From Rhodanobacter sp. (GTDB lineage Bacteria; Pseudomonadota; Gammaproteobacteria; Xanthomonadales; Rhodanobacteraceae), in assembly GCA_026193555.1 (NCBI GenBank), contig JAPHUU010000310.1, positions 1 to 5,141 on the forward strand: a stretch of 5,141 bases of DNA. Reading direction: 5' to 3'. Below are positions 1 through 5,141 of the stretch, piece by piece (positions within the stretch are counted from its first letter, which is position 1; each line of letters begins with the position of its first letter). The position numbers were made by a program, and so were the translations under genes. A model generated the notes under the pieces. That model searched no databases and was not told the DNA's origin. It worked only from the letters and a program-made list of their open reading frames with translations.

Positions 1-299
1 TCGGCGTACAGGCCCGGGAACGACAGGCAGCCTTCCTGGTAGACCTGCGAGCCCTCCTTTTCCAGGATCTGGGCGTTGATCAGGGCCAGCGGCTGCTTGC
101 GGTCGTCGCTCATGTCGGCCACCAGCACGCGCCGATGCACGTTGACCTGGGTTGCCGCCAGACCCACGCCATTGGCGTCGTACATGGTTTCGAACATGTC
201 GGTGACGAACTGCCTGAGCTGGGCGTCGAACACGTCGACCGGCTCGGCGCGGGTGCGCAGACGGGGGTCGGGAAATTCGAGAATGGACAACACGGACAT
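1..299 (-). CDS. def: Peptide deformylase, N-terminal part (cut by window edge)
   Basis: Peptide deformylase is a cytosolic metalloenzyme that removes the formyl group from the N-terminal formyl-methionine of new proteins. Ninety-nine codons plus two bases are visible. They begin [15 protein letters not shown] and contain motif I, GVGLAATQ (residues 44-51), and motif II, EGCLS (residues 89-93), whose Cys91 is the family's metal ligand. The HExxH motif with the two histidine ligands lies beyond the left edge, so catalytic completeness cannot be judged. The usual family length is about 170 residues. The start is the ATG at 299-297, preceded by GAGG (311-308) with an 8-base spacer. The gene is transcribed away from the LysM gene. 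In related bacteria fmt (methionyl-tRNA formyltransferase) usually follows def downstream, which would be outside this window. The identification is secure from the two motifs. Confidence 0.96.
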   Translation of the reverse strand, partial: MSVLSILEFPDPRLRTRAEPVDVFDAQLRQFVTDMFETMYDANGVGLAATQVNVHRRVLVADMSDDRKQPLALINAQILEKEGSQVYQEGCLSFPGLYA

Positions 300-373
300 G
301 AATTTGACCTCGGCGCCAAAAATGCGGGCGGCTTGGTAAAAAAACCACCCCGACGCGATCTAGAATGTTTCTC

Positions 374-402
374 ATTGTACGTCGGCAACCATGTGCGTGC
401 AG
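374..402 (-). promoter_or_regulatory. Candidate sigma-70 promoter for def
   Basis: Read on the minus strand, TACAAT (379-374) matches the -10 consensus at five of six positions. The hexamer 17 bases upstream (402-397, CTGCAC) is a poor -35. Transcription would start near 367, giving a leader of about 70 bases that includes a run of seven T (344-338). This is a weak prediction based on one good hexamer in a GC-rich background. Confidence 0.3.
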
Positions 403-426
403 ACGATTTTTGCCAACTGGCGCCTG

Positions 427-454
427 TTGCGCGCGTTAACCATTCGGTTACACT
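427..454 (+). promoter_or_regulatory. Candidate sigma-70 promoter for the LysM gene
   Basis: TTGCGC (427-432, three of six to the -35 consensus) and TACACT (449-454, four of six to the -10 consensus) are separated by 16 bases. The predicted start, near 461, would leave a short leader of about 28 bases carrying the ribosome binding site. An inverted repeat, TAACC (437-441) and GGTTA (446-450), overlaps the -10 and could bind a regulator, although five-base arms can arise by chance. Confidence 0.38.
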
Positions 455-471
455 CGGCCGAGCGCCTGGGG

Positions 472-478
472 AAGGGGG
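472..478 (+). promoter_or_regulatory. Ribosome binding site that fixes the LysM gene start
   Basis: AAGGGGG lies 10 bases ahead of the ATG at 489 and is the only purine-rich Shine-Dalgarno-like stretch close to a start in this frame. It supports the start at 489 over the longer open frame that reaches back to 135 across the opposite-strand def gene. Confidence 0.6.
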
Positions 479-488
479 ATTCCCGCCA

Positions 489-1610
489 ATGATCAGAAAA
501 ATACTCGTGTTGCTTTCCGGCCTGCTGGTCACCGTCGCGGTCTATGCGGCGGGTGCGCAAATGCGGTCCGGCCATCCCGACAGCTACACCGTGCGTCGGG
601 GCGACACGCTGTGGGATATTTCCGCCAAATTTCTCTCCAAGCCGTGGCTGTGGCCCGAGATCTGGCAGGCCAACCCGCAAGTGCGCAATCCGCACCTGAT
701 CTATCCCGGCGACGTGCTCAATCTTTCATTCATCAACGGGCCAAGGTTGACCCTGCAGCCGGCCGTGCATGCCGAGAGCGAGGCGATACCGGCCATTCCG
801 CTGTCCGAGTTGCGCATGTTCCTGAAGGACATGCGGGTGATGGATTCAAATGCAGTCAGCGCCGCACCCTACGTGGTCGCGCTCGAAGAGGCCCGCCTGC
901 GCGGTTCGGTGGGCCAGAACATCTATGTGCGAGGCCTGCAGGGCGAGCCGGGTCAGCGCTGGGCGATCGTGCGGCCGAGCCACGTATTCCGCGGATTCGA
1001 CGAGGGCGACCCGGCCAAGGCTGATCTGGTCGGTCATGAGCTGAACAGCAATGCCGCGATGGTCAACGCGCCCTGGGAGGAAGATTCCCGCAACGACGGG
1101 CATTACGGTCGTGGCGATGACATGGGCGTCGAGGTCACCGTCATCGGCACCGCCGAGACCCTGCGCATGGGTGACCCGTCAACCCTGTTGCTGCTCGATT
1201 CGACCCGGGAAATCCGTTCTGGTGATCGCATCATGCCGATCGATGACCATCCGTACGATGCGCAGTTCTTTCCGCATGCGCCGAAATCGGTGCCGACCGA
1301 TGCTCGGGTGATCGGGTTTGCCGACGCGATGGATGCGGTGGGCTCACGCCAGGTGGTGTCGCTGTCGATCGGTGCGAAGGACGGCGTCGACAATGGCCAG
1401 ACCTACTCCATCTACGAACCGGGCGAGACGATCCACGATGACGTGGCCAGCAACAGCTTTCGCCGCGGCTTTGGCAAGCGGGTGACGCTGCCGGACGAGT
1501 ACGTCGGACACGTGATGGTATTCCGCACCTTCGATAGGGTCAGCTACGGCTTGATCATGGACAGTTTGCGGCCGGTCCACAAAGGCAACCGCCTGCGCAT
1601 GCCGGAGTAA
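489..1610 (+). CDS. Exported LysM peptidoglycan-binding domain protein
   Basis: The 373-residue product starts with a signal peptide: basic n-region MIRK, a hydrophobic stretch at about residues 5-21, and likely cleavage after VYA (residue 20) or AGA (residue 23). There is no lipobox cysteine, so it is probably a soluble periplasmic or wall-bound protein. One LysM domain follows at about residues 32-80, with YTVRRGDTLWDIS near its start and LIYPGDVLNL at its end; LysM domains bind N-acetylglucosamine-containing glycans such as peptidoglycan. Residues 81-373 form the long C-terminal region seen in proteins encoded next to def and dprA in other gammaproteobacteria, for example the PA0020 type. 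It has no recognisable enzyme motif, and I cannot assign its function. The frame stays open upstream to 135, but that part is antisense to def; the signal peptide and the ribosome binding site select 489. An intrinsic terminator follows the stop codon. Confidence 0.93.
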   Translation: MIRKILVLLSGLLVTVAVYAAGAQMRSGHPDSYTVRRGDTLWDISAKFLSKPWLWPEIWQANPQVRNPHLIYPGDVLNLSFINGPRLTLQPAVHAESEAIPAIPLSELRMFLKDMRVMDSNAVSAAPYVVALEEARLRGSVGQNIYVRGLQGEPGQRWAIVRPSHVFRGFDEGDPAKADLVGHELNSNAAMVNAPWEEDSRNDGHYGRGDDMGVEVTVIGTAETLRMGDPSTLLLLDSTREIRSGDRIMPIDDHPYDAQFFPHAPKSVPTDARVIGFADAMDAVGSRQVVSLSIGAKDGVDNGQTYSIYEPGETIHDDVASNSFRRGFGKRVTLPDEYVGHVMVFRTFDRVSYGLIMDSLRPVHKGNRLRMPE

Positions 1611-1642
1611 CGGCAGGGCGACATTCAGCCAACCCCTACAGC

Positions 1643-1674
1643 ACGGCGCGGCCACCACCGCGCCGTTTCCTTTT
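1643..1674 (+). terminator. Intrinsic terminator after the LysM gene
   Basis: A perfect 9-bp stem, ACGGCGCGG (1643-1651) pairing with CCGCGCCGT (1658-1666), closes a 6-base loop, CCACCA. It is followed directly by the T-rich run TTTCCTTTT (1666-1674). A GC-rich stem plus a U-rich tail 33 bases after the stop codon is the classic Rho-independent arrangement. The tail is interrupted by two C, so some readthrough into dprA is possible. In the reverse direction the preceding bases are not T-rich enough to suggest a bidirectional terminator. Confidence 0.82.
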
Positions 1675-1692
1675 GCATGCTGTCCCTAAACT
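1664..1692 (+). promoter_or_regulatory. Candidate promoter for a leaderless dprA transcript
   Basis: TAAACT (1687-1692) fits the TAnnnT pattern of a -10 element and ends 7 bases before the ATG at 1700, so transcription would begin at or next to the start codon. No good -35 is present at the right distance; that zone (1664-1669) lies in the 3' arm of the terminator and the start of its T-run. The absence of a Shine-Dalgarno sequence before dprA agrees with a leaderless message. This is inference from spacing only. Confidence 0.33.
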
Positions 1693-1699
1693 GCAGTGC

Positions 1700-2869
1700 A
1701 TGGAAGACAAGGATGAATTGCGTGCGTGGCTGGTTGCCTTGCGCACGCCGGGACTTGGCCCGGGTGGCCTGCGCCAGCGGCTGGATGCGGCCGACGGCGA
1801 CATCGGCGCGGCGCTCGACACGCTGCAGCACCGGGGGGGCAAACTCGGCGAGCAGGCGCAGGCCTGGCTGAGGCAGCCGGACGAAGCGCGCCTGGCTTCC
1901 GATCTGGCCTGGCTGGCCATGCCGGGTCATCGGCTGCTGCGATGCACCGACGAGGATTTTCCTCCACAGCTGGAAAACATCCCGCAGCCGCCCGCCGCGT
2001 TGTTCGTGGCGGGAGACGCCAGCTTGTTGCTGTACCCGCAGGTCGCGATTGTCGGTGCGCGCAGCGCCAGTGCCGCCGGGCTGGCGCATGGCAGCGCGTT
2101 CGCGAGACTGCTGGCGCAGGCTGGTTTCGCCATCACCAGCGGCATGGCTGACGGAATCGATGGAGCCGCCCATGTGGCGGCACTGGAGGCCGGTGCGCCC
2201 ACTCTGGCGGTAGTCGGCACCGGACCCGATCGGGTGTATCCACGCAAACATCATGCGCTCGCCCGTCGCATCGTGGCGCAGGGGGCACTGATCAGCGAGT
2301 TTCCACCCGGCACGGCGGCCCGCGCCGACCACTTCCCGCGACGCAACAGGATCATTGCCGGCCTGTCGCTGGGAACGCTGGTGGTCGAGGCCGGACTCAA
2401 ATCCGGGTCGCTGATCACGGCGCGGCTGGCAGCGGAACAGGGGCGCGAGGTGTTCGCGCTGCCCGGTTCCATTCATAATCCGCTGGCCCGAGGTTGCCAT
2501 CGCCTGATACGTGATGGTGCCCGATTGGTGGAGAGCGCTGCAGAGATTATCGAGACTTTGGCGCCCGCAGCGCGCATGCTGGGTGGCGAACTGGCTGCCC
2601 GGCTGGTGGCTGATGGCTGCGGCAGGGCCAACGATCAGCTGGTGGCTCAAGGTGGCGGAGATGGTGCGCGCGATGATTCTGTTTGGGGGCGCAATGCCGA
2701 GTATCAGCCGCTATTGACTGAACTTGGTCATGATCCGGTGACGATGGATGAACTTGTTCAGCGCACCGGACAGTCCGCCGCCGCCTTGTCATCGATGCTG
2801 TTGATGCTGGAATTGGAGGGCAGGGTCGAGAGCCTGCCCGGCAATCGTTACCAACGGCTGCCGGACTGA
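1700..2869 (+). CDS. dprA: DNA-processing protein DprA (Smf)
   Basis: DprA binds single-stranded DNA in the cytosol, protects DNA taken up during transformation and loads RecA onto it; it is also widespread in bacteria not known to be transformable. The 389-residue protein has a SAM/helix-hairpin-like N-terminal region (about residues 5-75, including TPGLGPGGLRQRL) and then the Rossmann-like core: VAIVGARSAS (115-124), SGMADGIDGAAH (147-158), HFPRRNRIIAG (211-221) and VVEAGLKSGSLITA (228-241). These are the family's signature motifs. Residues 334-389 form the C-terminal winged-helix (DML1-like) domain. The length is normal and nothing looks broken. The ATG at 1700 is chosen because the protein then begins MEDKDELRAWL, as in homologues; a TTG at 1673 in frame would start inside the terminator T-run. 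No Shine-Dalgarno precedes either start. The next gene, topA, begins 147 bases downstream with its own promoter-like elements. Confidence 0.96.
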   Translation: MEDKDELRAWLVALRTPGLGPGGLRQRLDAADGDIGAALDTLQHRGGKLGEQAQAWLRQPDEARLASDLAWLAMPGHRLLRCTDEDFPPQLENIPQPPAALFVAGDASLLLYPQVAIVGARSASAAGLAHGSAFARLLAQAGFAITSGMADGIDGAAHVAALEAGAPTLAVVGTGPDRVYPRKHHALARRIVAQGALISEFPPGTAARADHFPRRNRIIAGLSLGTLVVEAGLKSGSLITARLAAEQGREVFALPGSIHNPLARGCHRLIRDGARLVESAAEIIETLAPAARMLGGELAARLVADGCGRANDQLVAQGGGDGARDDSVWGRNAEYQPLLTELGHDPVTMDELVQRTGQSAAALSSMLLMLELEGRVESLPGNRYQRLPD

Positions 2870-2922
2870 CTCTGCGCCGTCCAGGCCGGTGCCGTGGCGC
2901 CGAAATGGGTGTGTCTGGTCAG

Positions 2923-2934
2923 GTCAAGCTTGAC
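2923..2934. promoter_or_regulatory. 12-bp perfect palindrome in the topA leader (possible operator)
   Basis: GTCAAGCTTGAC is identical to its own reverse complement. It shares five bases (2930-2934) with the TTGACA hexamer at 2930-2935, so a dimeric protein bound here would cover the -35. A tandem GGTCA repeat (2917-2921 and 2922-2926) runs into its left half. I do not recognise it as the site of a known regulator. Confidence 0.4.
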
Positions 2935-2970
2935 AGCCGCTGGCGCGGCATGGTTTCAACTATATATATG
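2930..2970 (+). promoter_or_regulatory. Probable topA promoter region
   Basis: A consensus -35, TTGACA, lies at 2930-2935, and the alternating tract TATATATATG at 2961-2970 is the obvious easily melted -10 candidate. The gap between TTGACA and the first TATATA is 25 bases, far above the usual 16-18, so the two may not work together. CTGGCG (2940-2945) with TATATA (2963-2968) has a 17-base spacer but a weak -35. The spacer holds a GC-rich inverted repeat, GCCGC (2936-2940) and GCGGC (2945-2949). In E. coli topA transcription responds to DNA supercoiling; similar control here is only inferred. Confidence 0.45.
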
Positions 2971-3000
2971 TCCGGCGCAGCTAGCGCTGGTGGCTCGCTC

Positions 3001-3012
3001 CTGGAAATCCAG
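3001..3012 (+). repeat. Small inverted repeat over the weak topA ribosome binding site
   Basis: CTGGA (3001-3005) and TCCAG (3008-3012) are perfect complements separated by AA. The only Shine-Dalgarno-like bases before the topA start, GGA at 3003-3005, are in the left arm. As RNA it would have to fold with four pairs and a four-base loop, so the structure is marginal. Confidence 0.3.
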
Positions 3013-3016
3013 CTTC

Positions 3017-5141
3017 ATGGCAAAAAACCTGCTCATCGTCGAATCACCGGCCAAGGCCAAGACGATCAACAAATACCTCGGCAAGGACTTCCACGTCCTG
3101 GCCTCGTACGGTCATGTTCGTGACCTGAAGCCGAAGGAGGGTGCCGTCGATACCGAGCATGGCTTCACCATGGCCTACGAGGTGATCGAGCGCAACGAGA
3201 AACACGTCGATGCGATCGCCAAGGCGGCCAAGGCCGCCGATGACATCTATCTCGCGACCGATCTGGATCGCGAAGGCGAGGCGATCAGCTGGCACATCAG
3301 CGAGATCCTGAAGGAGCGCGGGCTGGTCGAAGGCAAGCGTTTGCATCGGGTGGTGTTCTCGGAAATCACGCCGAAGGCGATCAAGGCGGCGGTGGCCAAC
3401 CCGCGGCAGCTGTCGCACGATCTGGTCGATGCCCAGCAGGCGCGGCGCGCGCTGGATTACCTGGTCGGCTTCAACCTGTCACCGGTACTGTGGCGCAAGG
3501 TACAGCGCGGTTTGTCTGCCGGTCGCGTACAGTCACCGGCGCTGCGCATGATCGTCGAGCGCGAGGAAGAGATCGAGGCATTCGTTGCCCGTGAGTACTG
3601 GAGCATCGAGGCGCAGCTCAAGCACGCCGATGGTGATTTCACGGCCCGACTCAGCCGGTTGAACGGCAAGAAGTTCGAGCAGTTCGATCTCACCAACGAG
3701 ACCGATGCGCAGGCAGCCCGCGGCGCACTGAAGGCGGCTGCGGCTGGCCGGCTGGTGGTCAGCGATGTCGGCTCCAAGGAGCGCAAGCGGCGTCCGGCGG
3801 CACCCTTCACCACGTCGACCCTGCAACAGGAGGCCGCACGCAAGCTGGGTTTCACCACCAGTCGCACGATGAAGGTGGCGCAGGGGCTGTATGAAGGTGT
3901 GGCACTCGGCGATGAGGGCAATGTCGGCCTGATCACCTACATGCGTACCGACTCCACCATGCTCGGCAATGACGCCGTGACCGAATTGCGCGAGTTGATC
4001 GCGCGCGACTTCGGCACCAAGGCGCTGCCGGACGCGCCGCAGGTCTACAAGACCAAGTCGAAGAACGCTCAGGAGGCCCATGAGGCGATCCGCCCCACGT
4101 CTGCCATGTATACGCCCAGGTCGATCGCGGCGTATCTCAATGACGACCAGCGCAAGCTGTACGAGCTGATCTGGAAGCGCACCGTCGCCTGCCAGATGAT
4201 TCACGCCACGCTGAACACCGTGTCGGTGGAATTTGCCCTGCGCGATGTCGCCGGTGGCGATGCCTCATTCCGTGCCAGCGGCACCACCGTGATCGATCCG
4301 GGCTTCCTCGCGGTGTACGAAGAGGGCCGCGACCAGAAAACGGCCGACGACGAGGACGAGGGGCGTCGGTTGCCGCGCCTGGGGGTGGGCGAGCAGGTGC
4401 CGCTGCACGACATCGCCGCCGACCAGCATTTCACCGAGCCACCGCCGCGCTACTCCGAAGCGAGCCTGGTCAAGGCGCTGGAGGAGCACGGCATCGGCCG
4501 GCCGTCCACCTACGCCAGCATCATTCAGGTGTTGCAGAACCGCGAGTACGTCTACCTCGACAGTCGCCGCTTCAAGCCCAGCGATGTTGGTCGCGCGGTG
4601 AGCAACTTTCTTACTGCCCATTTCACCCGCTACGTCGACTACGACTTCACTGCCAAACTCGAGGACGAACTCGATGCGGTCAGTCGCGGCGAAGAGGCGT
4701 GGGTGCCGCTGATGGAGCGCTTCTGGCTGCCGTTCAAGCAGCAGGTTGACGAAAAGACCGAGTCGGTCGATCGCAACGAGGCGACTGGCGCGCGCGAGCT
4801 GGGCACCGATCCGAAAACCGGCAAGCCGGTATCGGTACGCCTGGGCCGGTACGGGCCGTTTGTGCAGATCGGCACCAAGGAAGACGAGGAAAAACCCACT
4901 TTCGCCAGCCTGCGCACCGGCCAGAGCATGCACACCATCGGCCTTGCCGATGCGCTGGAATTGTTCAAGCTGCCGCGCAAGCTCGGTCAGGCGGAAAATG
5001 GCGACGAAGTCAGCGTCGGTGTGGGCCGTTTCGGCCCGTTCGTGAAGCAGGGCAGCACGTACGCTTCGCTGAAGCCGGAAGATGACCCGTACACGATCGA
5101 GCTGCCGCGTGCGCTGCAGGTGGTGGCGGAAAAGCTGGAGA
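3017..5141 (+). CDS. topA: DNA topoisomerase I (type IA), C-terminus cut by window edge
   Basis: This type IA topoisomerase relaxes negative supercoils by cutting one strand through a tyrosine-phosphate link, balancing gyrase. Visible are 708 codons from the ATG at 3017. The Toprim domain has Glu9 in LIVESPAKAKTINKYLG and the metal-binding DLDRE (Asp82, Asp84, Glu86). Further motifs are SAGRVQSPALRM (from 167), GLITYMRTDST with catalytic Tyr308 and Arg310, HEAIRPT (from 355) and HGIGRPSTYASI (from 491). Two C-terminal repeats follow, each with a GR(Y/F)GPFV core (610-616 and 670-676). At 594-604 the sequence ELGTDPKTGKP looks like a zinc ribbon knuckle that has lost its CxxC cysteines. By eye only one cysteine (Cys392) occurs in the visible part. 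The Shine-Dalgarno is weak: GGA at 3003-3005, 11 bases ahead, inside a small hairpin. Catalytic residues are all present; the protein should extend roughly another 100 or more residues. Confidence 0.97.
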   Translation, partial: MAKNLLIVESPAKAKTINKYLGKDFHVLASYGHVRDLKPKEGAVDTEHGFTMAYEVIERNEKHVDAIAKAAKAADDIYLATDLDREGEAISWHISEILKERGLVEGKRLHRVVFSEITPKAIKAAVANPRQLSHDLVDAQQARRALDYLVGFNLSPVLWRKVQRGLSAGRVQSPALRMIVEREEEIEAFVAREYWSIEAQLKHADGDFTARLSRLNGKKFEQFDLTNETDAQAARGALKAAAAGRLVVSDVGSKERKRRPAAPFTTSTLQQEAARKLGFTTSRTMKVAQGLYEGVALGDEGNVGLITYMRTDSTMLGNDAVTELRELIARDFGTKALPDAPQVYKTKSKNAQEAHEAIRPTSAMYTPRSIAAYLNDDQRKLYELIWKRTVACQMIHATLNTVSVEFALRDVAGGDASFRASGTTVIDPGFLAVYEEGRDQKTADDEDEGRRLPRLGVGEQVPLHDIAADQHFTEPPPRYSEASLVKALEEHGIGRPSTYASIIQVLQNREYVYLDSRRFKPSDVGRAVSNFLTAHFTRYVDYDFTAKLEDELDAVSRGEEAWVPLMERFWLPFKQQVDEKTESVDRNEATGARELGTDPKTGKPVSVRLGRYGPFVQIGTKEDEEKPTFASLRTGQSMHTIGLADALELFKLPRKLGQAENGDEVSVGVGRFGPFVKQGSTYASLKPEDDPYTIELPRALQVVAEKLE

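Noticed and set aside
304..309. TTGACC as a plus-strand -35 element
   Set aside because: No -10-like hexamer lies 15-19 bases downstream, and the bases fall in the spacer and ribosome binding site region of def on the other strand.
135..488. N-terminal extension of the LysM reading frame back to 135
   Set aside because: It runs antisense through def and the intergenic region, would bury the signal peptide 118 residues inside the protein and has no ribosome binding site. The frame is open simply because of high GC content.
1625..2650. 341-codon open frame on the minus strand across dprA
   Set aside because: It is the antisense shadow of dprA. The product is rich in Arg, Gln and Gly with no recognisable domain, as expected from GC-rich codon bias, while the plus strand carries all the DprA motifs.
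2887..2902. Hairpin CGGTGC-CGTG-GCGCCG after dprA, considered as a terminator
   Set aside because: The stem has six pairs including a G-U and is followed by AAATGGG, not a T-run, so it lacks the features of an intrinsic terminator.
2905..3123. 72-codon plus-strand open frame spanning the topA leader and start
   Set aside because: It overlaps the first 107 bases of topA in another frame, lacks a ribosome binding site and crosses the promoter elements. No protein family is apparent.
3533..4204. Minus-strand open frame of 223 codons inside topA
   Set aside because: It is a shadow of topA with no domain or start signal; the plus strand encodes the catalytic tyrosine motif in the same interval.
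4265..4933. Minus-strand open frame of 222 codons inside topA
   Set aside because: It is also antisense to conserved topA motifs, with a low-complexity composition typical of GC-rich shadows.

Overview
The window looks like a core chromosomal locus from a GC-rich gammaproteobacterium. The gene order def (divergent), LysM protein, dprA, topA, together with the protein sequences, fits the Xanthomonadales (Xanthomonadaceae/Rhodanobacteraceae). That placement is inferred from remembered synteny and protein style, not from a search. I see no tRNA, rRNA, CRISPR array, insertion sequence, phage gene or sign of recent transfer.

Layout: (1) Bases 1-299, minus strand: the N-terminal 99 codons of peptide deformylase (def), running off the left edge. 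(2) Bases 300-488: a divergent intergenic region with candidate promoters for both flanking genes, two A-tracts and a small inverted repeat. (3) Bases 489-1610, plus strand: an exported LysM-domain protein of 373 residues. (4) Bases 1611-1699: a short gap with a strong intrinsic terminator hairpin, followed at once by what may be a leaderless promoter for the next gene. (5) Bases 1700-2869, plus strand: dprA (389 residues), the DNA-processing/RecA-loading protein. (6) Bases 2870-3016: the topA leader, holding a 12-bp perfect palindrome over a consensus -35 hexamer, a GC-rich inverted repeat and a TATATATAT tract. (7) Bases 3017-5141, plus strand: DNA topoisomerase I (topA), the first 708 codons, running off the right edge.

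The genes are not one pathway. Deformylase matures nascent proteins in the cytosol, the LysM protein probably binds the cell wall, DprA protects incoming single-stranded DNA and loads RecA, and TopA relaxes negative supercoils. Although LysM, dprA and topA are co-directional, the terminator and the separate promoter-like elements suggest three transcription units rather than one operon. I found no convincing new biological system. The most interesting signals are in the intergenic regions (terminator abutting a possible leaderless dprA start; palindrome and AT tract ahead of topA) and in the cysteine-free remnant of a zinc ribbon in TopA.
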